A DNA stretch of 64,000 nt from assembly GCA_001179505.1 (NCBI GenBank), contig CDMY01000466.1, positions 287,449 to 351,448 of the forward strand. Direction: 5' to 3'. Positions 1 through 12,821 of this stretch are shown in pieces; within the stretch, counting starts at the first letter, position 1, and each line of letters opens with the position of its first letter. Source of the DNA: Vitrella brassicaformis. Lineage: Eukaryota; Sar; Vitrellaceae. The notes beneath the pieces are model-generated. The model was not told where the DNA came from. It ran no database searches and saw only the letters and a list, made by a program, of their open reading frames with translations. Position numbers and translations under genes: made by a program.

Positions 1-3000
1 CTGCAGGGTCGTGTGTACCGCCCGAAGGACTGCCAGAGGGTGGTATTGTACTTGAAGGACGTCAACCTGCCCAAGCCCGACATGTACGCCACCAGCCAGG
101 TGATCGCCTTCCTGCAGCAGTGCGTGACGCACCACGGCTTCTATGACGAAGACCTAGAGTTCGTTCACCTTGACCACATACAGGTGCGGTGGTGCGCACC
201 GATACATGGATGGATGGATGGATGGAGGAGGAATGTGTGTGTGCTTCCTTTCAGATTGTGGCCTCGATGGCTCCCGCGTCCACCCTCGGCCGCTACCCCC
301 TCTCCACGCGCTTCACGGCCAACGTGCGGCTCGCCGCCGTCTCATACCCCTCAAACGAAGAGCTCAAGTAGGTCCACACTCATCACACACGACCCACGCA
401 GCACGTGTTGTCATGCATGCCCTTTGTTCTCTGCTCTCAGGCAGGTGTTCAGCACGCTATGTGGCGCTGCCCTGGGTGTGTCGGCCGACATGGCGGACCG
501 GCTGGCCGGCGCCATGATATCCCTCTACGCCGCAGTGAGGGCCCAGTTCACCGTCGACGACCAGCCGCACTACCTCTTCACCCCACGCGACCTCACCAGA
601 TGGCTCCTGGGTCTCATGCGATACGACGACGTCAACAGCAAGGCGGCGGGTGGTGACGGGTCCACCCTCCTGCACGCGTGGGCGTATGAGGGGCGGCGCA
701 TCTTCAGGGATCGCATCAACGGGGTGGACGGGCAGGCACGGTTCGACTCGCTGCTATCGCAGGTGGTGCGGGGGAGCTTCCCCACTGCAGCCGGTGAGGA
801 GGGCGGGCTGTACACGAGCCTGCTGACGACGGGCGCTGACGGGCACCCTACTGGAGAACTCACAGCCGTGCCGCAGAAAGGTGCCGGAACGAAGAGGATG
901 GGATGCACGTCACGTCAGATGGCTATGCCATGGTTGTGTGTTGTGTGTATCATGTAGATTTCCGCGAGTTGATCAAGCGTGGTCTGATAGCGTACGAGCG
1001 AGAGGTCAAGGAGCGGCCGCTGATCCTCTTCGACGAGATGCTCCACCACCTTGCCAACATGGACAGAGCCGCATCAGCACCAGGTGAGTGCGAGATCCGA
1101 TCCATGCGCCACGTGGAATGGATTTCGTTGTGGCTCTCTTGTGTGTGACGATTCGGCAACCAGGTTCCAGCCTCTTGCTGGTTGGCCGCAGCGGCATTGG
1201 CCGTCGCGCCCTTGCAAGCCTCCTGGCGTACCTGCACCGAGTGCGGCTGGTCACCCCCGCCGTCACCCGCGACTACTCGAATCGTGAGTTCCGTCGCGAC
1301 CTGAAGGCGGTGCTGCAGTCGGCCGGTGTGGAGGGTGAGCGCATCATCTTCTTCATGGAGGACCACCAGTTCCTGCAGCCCAGCTTCCTGGAGCTGCTCA
1401 ACTCACTCATATCTGCCGGAGAGATCCCTGGGCTGTGGACGCCTGAAGAGCTAGACCCCATCTTGGGATCCATCAAGGTCAGAGAGAGAGAGAGAGAGAG
1501 CGGTCTTGCTGCACTGCACGGACAAGTGTGACCATGTAAGATCTTGTGTGCACGGTATGGTGCGTGGCTGTCAGGACGAGTATGCGGCGTCATCGGGGCA
1601 GGCCCGGACGCTGTTTGACTTCTTCGTGGGGCGCATCCGCGCCAAGCTGTGCATCGTGCTTTCGATGGACCCCACCCACCCGCACTTCCTCCTCAGCTGC
1701 GCCGCCAACCCCGCTCTCTATGCCCACACCACCCTCCTCTGGGTCGACGACTGGAGTGCTGACGCACAGCGCCTCATCTGCCAGATCGTCCTGGGGGGCG
1801 GTGGTGGTGGTACTGCCACAGCAGCACGGCAGGAGGAGGGCGTGAGCAAGGGTAAGGGCAAGGGTGTGGTGATCAAGCTGCTGATGGACATCCATGGCAG
1901 CCAGGTGGCGAGTGGTGCGGCGCAGCCGCGTCAGCTGCTGACATTGCTCAAGGCGTACCAGGGTGTGTTCCAGGCCAAGGACAACAGCCAGCACGGCCAG
2001 GCGTCCCACCTGCAGAAGGGGCTCAACAAGCTGCAGGAGGTCTCCAGGACCGTCGGAGAGCTGCAGGACCAGGCACACAAGAAAGAGGTGCGTGCGACGG
2101 GAGGGGGGGCGGAAGGGAGGGGAGGGGTGCTGCCCGTCCGGCCGTCCCTCCGTCCATATCTTCCTCTCCTCCCTGTGTGTGTGTGTGTGTGTGTGTGTGT
2201 CACGCTGTACAGATCGAGTTGGCAGAGCAGCAAAAGCGGGCGCAGGAGGCGCTGCACAACATCACCCAGGCCATGCAGGCCGCAGCAGAGCGGCGGCAGG
2301 AGGTCGAGAAGCTGGAGAAGGAGACACAACAAGACGAAAAACACAACCTAGAGGTATCCGTGACTGACGCAGAAGACGGACACACACACAAATGAAATGC
2401 GATGTCATGTCGTCTGTTGGTTGGCCTGCACTGCAGGAGAAGGGCAAGATAGAGGAGCAGCTGTCGACCATCCAGCCGCTCATCGACCAGGCCAAGAAGG
2501 CCGTCGGCAGCATCAGCCCCTCGCAGCTCAACGAGATCAAGTCCCTCAAGATGCCCCCGGAGCCCATCCACGACGTCCTCTCGGGAGTCCTGCGCCTCAT
2601 GGGCTCCTACGACTGCTCGTGGGCATCCATGAAGAGGTTCCTCGGCGAGCGCGGCATCATCACACGCATCCTCAACTTCGACGCGCGGGACATCTTACCA
2701 GAGATCAGAGCTGACGTGGAGCGGCTCCTCGCCGAGAAGGCCAACTCGTTCGAGCACTCGGTCATCTACCGGACGTCTGTGGCAGCGGCACCGCTGGCGT
2801 CTTGGGTGGTCGCCAATGTGCGGTACTCGGCAGTGCTGGAGAAGGTGGCACCCATGGAGTGGCAGCTCGACACGGCGTCGAGGTCGCTAGAGAGGGCACG
2901 AAAGAGGTAGGTGGGGGCAGACAAGGGAAGGAAGGGGCGGCATCATGGCTGTTACTCACTGTTGGTGTCAACGTGTCTAGGGTGGTTGAGTGCAAGGAGG

Positions 3001-6000
3001 AGCTCGAGTCGATCGACCAACAAGTCATCGAACTGAAAAACGAATTCGCAAACAGAACCAAAGAGGTACGTCGCAGGGAAAATGGACGAACCGGACCGGT
3101 GGTCTCACCACTCAGCCGAGCTCACCCCTTCCCTGCCTCGCCTCCCCTCCCCTCCCTCTTATCACTCAGGCTGAGCGGCTGAAGGTGGACCTGGAGCACG
3201 CCCAGAAGACCCTCGAGAAGGCCCAGGCGCTGCTCTCAAAACTCTCCGGCGAGAAGGAACGGTGGGACCGCCAGGTGCGCGAGCTCGACCGTGCCGGTCA
3301 CCTGCTGCCGCTCAACGCAGCACTGGCGGCCGGCTACTGCACCTACCTCGGCCCGCAGCCCGAAGACCGGCGGCTGAAGTGCAAGCAGCATTGGGAGGAG
3401 CTGGCCAAGGATGCGGGCGGCAAGGCTGGCGGCTTCCAGCAGTTTGATTTCCTGCGGTTCATGTCGACGGAGTCTGAGCTGCTGACGTACAAGGGGGAGG
3501 GGCTGCCGTCCGACCAGCTGTCGATGGAGAACGGCCTGGTCATCCTCAACTCATCCACCACCATGTGGCCCTTCATCGTCGACCCAAACACACAGGCGGT
3601 GGTGTGGCTGCAGCACCGGCTGGGCAGCAAGGGCACCGAGACGGTCCTGCTGCAGGACGCCAAGTTCATCACCACACTCGAGCTGTCGGTGCGATTCGGC
3701 AAGACGCTCGTCGTGCAGGAGGCGGACACCGTCGAGCCCTTCCTCTTCCCCCTCCTTCGGAGGGACCTCACCAACCAGGTCAGCAACACGCAAACTCCCA
3801 TAGACCCATGCTCTATGGTCTTTTCGCGATGGATGCTCCGCTGTGCTGCAGGGTCCTCGTAAGGTGGTCCAGGTTGGCGAGAAGACGATCGACTACAACG
3901 ACGGGTTCCAGCTGTACCTGTGCACGCGCAACGCCGCCTCGGCCAAGGCCCTGCCGCCCAACGCTGCGTCGCTCGTGACGTTCGTCAACTTCTCGACGAC
4001 CCGAGCTGGTCTGGAGGGTCAGCTGCTGGGTGTGACCATCCAGCACGAGCAGCCACAGCTGGAGGAGCGCAAGAGCCAGCTGCTGCAGAAGGAGGAACAC
4101 CTCAAGCTGCAGCTTGCAGACCTGGAGAAGCAGCTGCTGCAGGTCAGTCAGCAAACGGATGGATCTGGTCACATATGCACTGCACATATGTATGGGTCGT
4201 GTCATGTGTGTATGTCGGTCTGTGTCTGTGCTGCCTGCAGGAGTTGGCCGACTCGTCTGGAGCGATTCTGGAGAACCAGAGTCTGATCAGCTCGCTCAAC
4301 GAGACCAAGGCTAAGAGCCAGACCATCGCGGAGGCGCTCGAGGAGTCCCACAACCTCCAGGTCAACCATCTGCAATGGCTTCGCAGGACCAACACATCCA
4401 CACCCACCCATCCACCCACCCACACATTCATGTCGATGTCTGTGCATTCATTGGTGCAGATGTCGCTAGATGAGCAACGCGAAGTCTATCGCCCTTTGGC
4501 CGTCCTGGGCTCTCGGTTCTTCATCCTCCTCAAGGACCTCTCCCGGCTGGACCACATGTACCAGTTCTCACTCAGCTCATTCATCGGCCTCTTCAAAAAG
4601 GCCCTCGACAGGGGCACACGTAAGGAGGGCTCGGCCGCCGCGGAGCTCCTGCGGCTGCTCGGCGACCAGCTCAAGGTCCTCGTCCTCAACTACGTCTCCA
4701 GGTAGACAGACACAGCCCTCACTCCCCGCATGCGTACTGACTGACTGCCTTTGTTAATGAGTGCTGCAATGCATCGAATTGCATTCTATCTAGGTCGTTG
4801 TTCAAGAAGGATCGTCTCACATTCGGCCTCCACATTGTCCGCGGGCTGCACGCTGATCTTTTCCTCGACAACGACGCAGACTGGAGCCTCTTCCAAGGCG
4901 TCACCCTCCCCGCCGCCGCAGCAGCAGCAGCAGGCGGGCGAGGGGGCGGCGAGCCCGCGGCACTCTCGTGGGTGCCGCAGGAGCGGCAGGACGCCCTCAT
5001 GAGGCTGCGGGGCGTGTTCTCTACCAGCAAGGGGGGTGAGGAGGTGTGGGGGCTGAGCGACGAGGGCATGTGGGGGGCGTGGATGACGAGCGACAAGCCG
5101 GAGGAGAAGTTCCCACAGCAGGTGCTCGCCCGCATGACCCCCTTCAGCCGAGTGCTGCTGATCCAGGCACTCAGGCCAGACAGACTCGAGAGCGCACTGC
5201 ATCGGTCAGCCAGGCACAGGACAGACAGGGACAACCACGGACGCTGCATACGTATGTATCTTCCCTTCCTGTTCCTTTGTTTCCTTCCTTCAGGTTCATC
5301 TGTGAGTCACTGGGCCTTCGATCGATCTCCCCCGCCCCCCTGTCCCTCCCGCGTCTGTATGCGGAGGAGAGCGGCCCAGCGCAGCCCATCCTGTTCGTCA
5401 CCACCCCAGGTGCCGACCCCAGCAGGGAACTCGAGGACTTTGCCAAGGCCTACCGGGCCGACGATGGGTCCAAAGTCGAGCTCAAGTCGCTTGCCATGGG
5501 AGGCGGGCAGAACCAAGACGCAATCGACCTCCTCAGGTGGGCCGGGCCCGGTGTGCTGTGGTGTGGCCCATGGTGCATGCGATGCGTCCATTCCAGGGAA
5601 GAATGACACGTATCATCATATCTCTTTCTGTGTGTGGGCGTGGCGTGGCGTGGGGTGTTCGTCTCAGGGAGGCGGCGCGTCAGGGGTGGTGGGTGTGCCT
5701 GAAGAACCTGCATCTGGTGACCCCCTGGCTGCCGCTGCTAGAGAAGGAGCTCAAGACCCTGGCCGCCCTCCCGCCCCACCCCCACTTCCGCTGCTGGCTC
5801 ACCACCGAGCCACACCTGCGCTTCCCGCCAATACTGCTCGAGTCCTCCCTCAAGATCACTTACGAGGCGCCCCCAGGCATCAAAAAGAACCTCCTGCGCA
5901 CGCTCGAGGCCTGGAACGACCCGTATTTCGGCAAGGGGGAGCAGCTGCTGCGCGCGCAGCTGCTGTTTGTGTGTGCGCACTTCCATGCGGTGGTGCAGGA

Positions 6001-8166
6001 GCGCCGCAGCTTCATCCCGCAGGGGTGGACCAAGTTCTACGAGTTCTCGTCTGCAGACCTCCAGTCGGCGTGCGAGACCGTCATAGGGCTGGTGGAGGCC
6101 TCTGCTGCTGCTGCTGCTGGTGGTGGGCAGGGGGCTGCCATCGACTGGCCCACCATCAGGGGGGTCTTTGAGTTCGCCGTCTACGGCTCACGTGTGGACA
6201 ATGACTTCGACCTTAGACTGGTGTTCGAGTACCTGCAAATATTCTTCAGGTGGTCGGGACGAAATGGGACAGAAACATGTACGGCAATGGATGGATCTTC
6301 TGGTCCTCGTCCCATTGATGCAGACCCGACGTGTTGGATGCCCGTCGTGGCGGCCAGGGTGCTACTGGAGGTCCGATTCCCGTGCCGCCGTTCCCCCTCC
6401 CCCAGTCAGTGAGGCTGTCGGACTATCGTAAGGGCGTCGAGGGGCTCGCCGACCACGACGCGCCAAACGCATTCGGACTGCCGGCCAATGTAGACAGGTG
6501 GGTGAATGGATGGATGGGGGCACAAGGGCAACAGAATGGATAAAATGTGGCTGTGTGCGTGTTCAGGGCTGTCCAGCGCGTCAACTCCGAGGCGGTGATC
6601 CACTCGCTCAAGCAGATCGAGGCGGGTGCGGTGGCGGGGGAGCTCGACGTGGGCAGCCTCCACCTCAAGGGCATGGGCCAGCAGCTGCACCCCTTCTTCG
6701 CCACTTGGGAGGGCGCCACACAACCGCTGGCGCTCAAAAAGGGTGGCGGAGCCCAAGACCTGCCTGCAGCTGCGTCCGCGTCGGCCGACCTGCCGCCTGT
6801 GGAGAGCTTCGTCCTGAATGATACGCATCAGGCGATGGAGCTGGTGCACAAGGTGGATGGGGCGCTGAGGGCCATGCAGAGGGTGGTCAGTGGGGCAGCC
6901 CTCCTCACACCCACCATCCTACGCGAAGCGCAAGTGGGAACCCGCACAGACAGGCAGACAGGCAGGTGTTGTTCAACCGGGTGTGCATCTCTGTCAAGTA
7001 TGTGTGTGTGTGTGTGTGTGTGATTCATATATTCAGCATTTGTTGCGCGGCAGTGTGCCTGAGAGCTGGACACTGACGTGGCCAGCCGCCCCGTCGTCGC
7101 CCATCCCCTTCCTCAACGAACTCGCCAGGAAAGCGCACCTACTCAAGGTGGGGGACCACACCACACGTGAGGGTGTTTCGACGTGTATTCTCTGTGGATG
7201 TGTGTGTGTATCCTCCGTATACATATGTGTGTCAGAGCGTGTACAGTCCTCGTGCGACGGAGGGGTCGATATTGCGGCAGCCCGTCAACCTGGCTGACTT
7301 CCTCCACCCTGAAGTGTTCCTCAATGCACTCAGGCAACAGGTGAGTCAGTGAGTGAGTGACCAAGGAGACGGAGGGAGGGAGGGAGGGAGGGAGCACCGC
7401 AGCCACACATGCGCGACACGACCAGAGGCGTCTATACGTCTTGGTTGTTTGTTGTGTTTGTGCGTGCAGACGGCGCGGTTGAGTGGTCAGGCGGTCGACA
7501 GTCTTCGCCTCTTCACCTCCTTCGGCCCGCTGTCCATGCAGGTACACACAGACGGGGGCATCGCATCGCATCGATGATGCTCCCCGACCAATGCGGATCA
7601 ACTGCTCTTTGGCTGTGTTGTGCATGTTGTGTGTCAGGGTGCTGTGTCTGTGGAGGGCCTCTACCTCGAGGGCTGCAGCTTCAACCCATCATCAGGTACA
7701 CACACACCAAGACACACACACACACACACACCATCAAGCGCGACAACAGCGCCCAGGTGTTCGATGTCGGTCCGATGGTCTGATTCACGCAGCCCTTCTG
7801 GAGAGCAGCTCTCGTGACGCCCCCCAGCTGACGCGCCTCCCGCCCCTCAGCATGGGGTGGGTGCCCGCATCATCGTCTGCCGACGAGAGGCCTTCGTCGA
7901 GGCCTCCCAGTGCACCGCCAGGGGGCGGGGCGAAGACCACCGTGAGTATGCCGGTGTACGTGTCGCTGTCCAGGGAGTTCTTCCTGTGCGCGGTGAGGCT
8001 GACCAGACAGACTGAGTGAGTGCACATCTCGGTGTGGCAATGCGTTGCGTCGCGTGTCGTGTGGTGTGATGTGATGTGTGTGTATTGCTTGCAGGTTGAC
8101 ATGCCGACAGACAGCCGCCAGCACCGCATCCTCAATTCTTGTGCGGTCTTCCTGTCCGAACACTAA
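1..8166 (+). CDS. DYNC2H1: Cytoplasmic dynein 2 heavy chain, C-terminal part (5' end outside window)
   Basis: This is the motor of retrograde intraflagellar transport. The window holds about 24 exons, entering inside AAA3 (YLKDVNLPKPD, FLQQCVTHHGFYD). AAA4 starts near 1164; its P-loop is GRSGIGRR, with Arg where most dyneins have Lys, as I recall for human DYNC2H1 too. The coiled-coil stalk and microtubule-binding tip occupy about 1950-4360 (tip region about 2540-2900, KSLKMPPEPIHDVL). AAA5 follows at about 3420-3780 (FGKTLVVQEADTVEPFL), then AAA6 and the C-terminal domain to SCAVFLSEH-stop. Inferred exons include 1-183, 255-367, 441-880, 958-1083, 1164-1477, 1575-2087, 2213-2353, 2437-2906, 2981-3066, 3170-3778, 3852-4142, 4241-4360, 4460-4701, 4794-5204, 5294-5536, 5668-6249, 6324-6497, 6567-6933, 7037-7147, 7236-7340, 7470-7541, 7638-7695, 7793-7992 and 8095-8166. 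Residue-level resemblance favours dynein-2 over axonemal chains. Splice sites are my reading of GT-AG and frame. Confidence 0.9.
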
Positions 8167-8338
8167 TATGTAGCCATGTATGTATGTGGCGTGTGTCATG
8201 TTGTCATGTGTGTGTGCATACGTGTGTGTACGACACCAGTTGACCGACCTGTACATATTCTGCTCTACATACTTGTACATGCCGTCCCACAATGAATCAA
8301 TCACCCAGCGCTAGGGTTCGGTCTGCAGGGTTCGCGAT

Positions 8339-8347
8339 TGCGCGCTT
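8339..8347. promoter_or_regulatory. Variant copy of the TGCGAGCTT promoter-like element
   Basis: TGCGCGCTT differs at one position from the element found near other gene starts. It lies 103 bp before the RCC1-family ATG, almost the same spacing as the exact copy before thiD. A second weak match on the other strand lies at about 8353-8361. The functional role is inference. Confidence 0.4.
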
Positions 8348-8449
8348 GTTTTAGGCTCGCCTTGCGCAAACGGGCGTTGAGTGACGTCCATACGATACCA
8401 AGATGAGCTGAAGATAGCTTGGTTGGCGCGTGAGCTAAGGAGTGCGACA

Positions 8450-10560
8450 ATGGGGGATTCGACGGACGCAATGGCTGCGCCGCGCACGGATCAGCAAACG
8501 AGGACGGCACAGAAGAAGCCAGCAAGCGTCTGTGACCTTCCCGAGACCAGCTTGATTGACATCGCATCCTTCATCACCTCCTCAAACCTCCGCCAGCTGT
8601 TGGGGATACAGCCCTTCATTCCTGCTGTCATCGAAGCGGCAGCCGTGAGCATGATCCAGCGCGGCTATGACCTCCCTCCGTCCTTTGCCGATCCCTCGAA
8701 GGAAGCTTTGGACAACCTCCACGCTGCTGAGGTGATGCGTGGGACGGGCAGCGGCACCATGTCCGTGGGTCAGGCGCACCTGCTGCTCCTGACGAGCGGG
8801 GAGGAGCTCCAGGGCGGCGGCAACAACTACGATGGACAGGTGGGTGAACAGGGGACATGTTGCTGGAGGTAGAGAGGATCCGTGGATGTGTTGCCTTCTG
8901 TTCTTCTGTCAGCTGGCGCTACGTGACCGGAATCAGCGCTCCAAGTTGCGGCCGTGTTTCGAGGGCCTCACGGGGGACAACAGACCCCGCAACATCGTCT
9001 GTGTGGGCGCCGGCGAGGCGCACAGCGCACTCGTGACCGCGAGAGGCGAGGTGTGGACGTTTGGACAGTCGGTGGACGGGCAGCTGGGGTACAGCCTCCC
9101 GCTCCGCAAGTAAGTAAGGAAGGCAGCCATGCCCTGCAGACGCACACAATGACGCTCTCCCATCGTCCTGTCTGTCTCTTACTCAGTGCGCCGCCTCGCC
9201 GAGTGCCTCTGTTCGGCCCTCGTGGGAACCATGCCGTCCAAGTGTGTTGCAGCCGGTTTTTCACTGTCGTGGTGACGGCACGAGGTGAAGTATTTTTCTT
9301 CGGGCGGTGGAGGCGGCCGTCCACTGCTGATTCCAGTGGACCCATTAAGGTGGATTTGATGCCCGCGCCAGAGCCTCGACCATCGCATGCACAGACAGGT
9401 ATAGAGAGAGAACCGACACATGTCGAATTCGGATCATTGCGTCGTCTTACGTGCCGCAGGTGATCGTTCGAGTGCGTTCAATCGTTCCGCGTCGACGGTT
9501 GTCACGCGCCCTCCGCTCTTCCCGTTCCTCAGCCGCAGGAGCCCGAGGGCATCCTCCTCTGCTGAGCTCTCACCCACCAGCCCCTTCTTCCCCCACCCCC
9601 CCAGCCCCTCCCCTCCGGTGCGACTAGGCCCAGCAACCGAAGTGGCAGCTGCCGATGACCACTGCCTCATTCTCACCAAGTGTGGGCGTGTCTTCGTGTT
9701 TGGACCTGCGAGCACCGATCCATGGGTGGCCGAGGAGCTCCCGAGGCTGACAGCCTTCTCTCGCAGCAGAGGGGGCGTGATGGCCATCGCAAACCACTCG
9801 GATCGGTGTGTGTTTGCGACGCGTGACGGGGCTGCCTTCGTCATGCGGTACACATTTGGGGCGACATACGCCCGCAGAAGCGGTGCGGCAGCGGGGCCGA
9901 CGGGGAAGGAGACGGGCTCGAGTGCCGAGGCATCTTCTGCGGACGCACCGTGGATAGACGAGGGCGAGATCAGGGAGGTGACGTTCTGCCGCGGCGACCA
10001 CGAAGACGAGGTGCAGGGCGTCGAGAAGGTCCACATCGTCAGGTACGCAACACGCGCACGAGAGTGCCCCTCTTGCTACTTCAGTAGCTCGAAGACACCC
10101 CTGCCTGTGTGTATGTTCGTCTGTGTGCAGGGTGGCGTGCGGCCCGGCTCACACCCTGTTCCTGTCGGCCAAGGGCGAGGTGTACGGGGCCGGCAACAGC
10201 CACTACGGCCAGCTGGCCCTGGGCGCCAACATCAAGGGCTTTGCCACCAGTGACCACTCGGCCGCCACACTCATCTACGGCCTGCCTAGCACTGATTTCG
10301 AGCTCGGAAGAGGAAGACGGGGTGGTCACCTTCGCCAAAGGGTCGTCGAGATCGCCACGGGGGCTGACCTGACACTCATGAGGGACGAGGAGGGCACTGT
10401 GTACTGGTCAGTGTGTGCAATCAAGGGAAGGGGCGATGCATACAGCATGATGAATGGACGCCTTTGGCTCCGTCGTGTGTGCATATGCAGGTGCGGCAGG
10501 GGCCCCTCGAGTGTCGTCGAGTTCTTCTGGACCGAAACGCCTCGCCGCCTGGAGACGTGA
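8450..10560 (+). CDS. RCC1-repeat (regulator of chromosome condensation-like) protein
   Basis: The multi-exon gene begins at ATG 8450; the open frame upstream has only a GTG. Exon 1 runs to about 8838. The N-terminus has a short leucine/isoleucine-rich segment (SVCDLPETSLIDIASFI) that faintly resembles an F-box. RCC1-type blades follow. Their glycine-rich signatures are VCVGAGEAHSALVTARGEVWTFG near 9000-9070, VTARGEVFFFGRW near 9270-9310, a blade near 9650-9720, and VACGPAHTLFLSAKGEVYG with GNSHYGQLALG near 10135-10230. The protein is predicted to be a beta-propeller. RCC1 proteins range from Ran exchange factors to ubiquitin ligases, and the sequence does not say which applies here. The gene ends at TGA 10558-10560. 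The middle exons (9190-9640) are less certain. Confidence 0.75.
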
Positions 10561-11132
10561 CTCGTTCTGCAAGCGTCTCCTTGATGTATTGTGTGAGTGC
10601 ACTACATGTTCGTCGCTGTCATGTGTATGAGTGGCTCCATTTTTCTCTTGGGTGGGCGGGTGGGGTGGGTGGGTGGGTGCTTTGTACAGTGAGTGATCGA
10701 GTGAGTGTGCGTCGAGCCTAAAAGGCTTTCTGACGGCGAGTGGTCGTTACGGGCGAGACGGGTGCGACCATGCTTACTCCGTGTGCATGTGTCCACGAGT
10801 GTGTGTATTTTTCTGCAGTGTATGACATGACATGAAAGACAGAGGATAGATGTACAATATATTGCGTGTAGAGATGCAGACAGAAAAGGAGGTGCCGTAG
10901 ATGAACAGGCTTATGGGACGCGTCATCACCGGACGTGCAACGTTGGTACGAAGGGCGTGCCTTGTCATTCATCATTCTCATTGTCAGGCAAAGGAGTCCT
11001 GTAACCGGCGAGAATCGCGTGGCGAGAATAACGAGACGAGCCAGCTCTTTTTTCGCTTTCCGCATTTGGGTTGTTTGCGGGATTCCGGCTTCCGGCGACG
11101 TCGTGCAGCTTTCCCCTGTCCCTTACTCTTCC

Positions 11133-11590
11133 CTTCGGCCATCCACAGCCGAACGTCGGCCCCCTCGTACCCGCCCACCCCAGGCCCAACGGCAACTGCG
11201 CCCGCCGAGGAGCCACCTTCGCTGTCCGACCCCTTGCACCCCGTTCATCAGTTCATGGATCGGCAGCTGAAGCTCAACACCAAGAGGCCAAGAGATGGCA
11301 TCCTCAAGAGGGTGGGCGGGTGGATTGGCGGGATGTGGGAAAGGATGAGGGAGGTGGAGAGGGAGACAAGACCACGGGATAGGGCGGAAAGGGAGCCGGC
11401 ATTCTGCCAAGGGATGGCCTTACACGTCGCCCTCCCCTTCGACCATCCACAGCCGAACCGCGTCAGCGACGTCCTCGTACCCGCCCAACCAAGGCCCAGC
11501 GGCAACTCCACCCGCCGAGCTACCTTCGCTGTCCGACCCGCAGCACCCTTTTCACCAGCTCATGGCGCGGCAGATGAAGCTCGACACCAA
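11133..11590 (+). repeat. Two diverged direct copies of a ~155-bp coding-like unit
   Basis: Positions about 11133-11284 and 11436-11590 are clearly alignable. Both contain the words CCATCCACAGCCGAAC, CTCGTACCCGCCCA and CTTCGCTGTCCGACC. In one frame each encodes a Pro/Ser-rich segment ending in related peptides (FMDRQLKLNTK and LMARQMKLDTN). About 150 bp of purine-rich sequence separates them. This may be an exon duplication in an unrecognised gene or decaying coding sequence. Confidence 0.6.
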
Positions 11591-12048
11591 CCAACCGACC
11601 ACCGGCAGCTTCAAGGCCGAAGCGGCACTGCGCCTCCTTGTTTGTGTGCAGGTGGCGTCGCTGAGACCGCTGTGAGCCCCCGCTCCACCACATATATGTA
11701 CATATAGAGTCTTCATTGTTTTTGGAACAGCAGCAGACGTCGAATTCTCTCTCTGTGTGTCTGTGTGTACAGATCGCTGCCTACATTTTATATCTGTCGG
11801 AGTCGTTTGTGGATCTGCTCGCCCTTGCACAGTGCACGACATCAACGCGACCATGCGGCTGCGGGGGTGCGGAAGTGACATCGTCAAAGTGGTTGGGCTT
11901 CATGTAATCGGACTTCACTTGCTGCAGCCATCGTCTCTATCGTGGCTGCTCTCTATGGCCACTCAGTGGGTCATCAAAGCAGAGCTGCTGGGTACTTGTT
12001 TATGTGGTGTGGGTCATTCGTTCCTCTGTTGGTTGTTGCCTGCTTCAG

Positions 12049-12456
12049 TCGGGCCTCTGTCGATGGTATGTAGCGGACGACCAATCCGACTCGGTGGCAG
12101 CAGAATTCAACAGCGCAGAATTCAACAAACTCAAGAGCCGGAGCGACTTGATGCCCTTCCTCCGCTCGCCGGAGGCGGATTTTAAGGAGTTCTGGGCGGG
12201 CATCTACTACCGACTGTCAAAAAGTGCGAGGCAAGGAGACGCGACGGGAGGCGGTGGCGATGAGCGCTATCAGCGACTGCTGACCGGTCCCATCGAGGAC
12301 CACACCACCATCGACTGCACCTGGGAGAGGGAGGGGGATGAGCAGCATCGGGTCATCATGCTCAAGGGCACGAAGGAGGGCGACACCGTCGCCGCCCACC
12401 TGTGGCTCAACAACATGCTCAACAATGGCTACATCACCCTCTACACGACCGATTGA
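12049..12456 (+). CDS. Unrecognised coding segment, gene model incomplete
   Basis: From a plausible acceptor (ends 12048) a frame runs with good protein character: charged, with words such as ADFKEFWAGIYYRLSK, TIDCTWEREGDEQHR and AAHLWLNNMLNNGYI. It stops at TGA 12454-12456. Immediately overlapping, in another frame, is a short continuing coding-like stretch (SLVRTLLAKHGLVHLIPIML) ending at TAG near 12524. Another possible exon lies at about 12828-12889 (QLQPASKPHHEKG). Upstream exons may include 10.9-11.7 kb. I do not recognise the family. It could be a fast-evolving gene, a frameshifted gene or a pseudogene. Confidence 0.35.
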   Translation, partial: SGLCRWYVADDQSDSVAAEFNSAEFNKLKSRSDLMPFLRSPEADFKEFWAGIYYRLSKSARQGDATGGGGDERYQRLLTGPIEDHTTIDCTWEREGDEQHRVIMLKGTKEGDTVAAHLWLNNMLNNGYITLYTTD

Positions 12457-12788
12457 TGTCCCTGGTCCGCACCCTGCTGGCCAAACACGGCCTCGTCCAC
12501 CTCATACCCATCATGCTGCAGTAGAGAAGAGCACACGGGTGACAGGGGAGGACAACAAGCAGTGCCACAGATGGTGGTCTGTGTATGTGTGTCTGTGTGT
12601 CTGTGTGGGTGTGTGTGCGTGCGTGTGTGAGTGGATGCCTTCCGCCTGTTCGGCTGACTGCCTAAGTGACTGGATGGCTGCCTGTGTGTGAATGGATGGA
12701 TGGATGTGTGGGATGGATGGGTCTTGTTTTGTTTTTTCCGTCGTTTGTAACTGTGCCCATGTAGTTGCTTGGATGAGTTTCTTGGACC

Positions 12789-12821
<33 letters not shown>

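Noticed and set aside
8381-8449. Upstream extension of the RCC1-family protein
   Set aside because: The extended frame starts at GTG; the first in-frame ATG is 8450 and sits at the expected distance from the promoter-like element.
12590-12640. Short regularly spaced TGTGTCTG repeats considered as a CRISPR-like array
   Set aside because: No conserved repeat with unique spacers; simple microsatellite in a eukaryotic genome.
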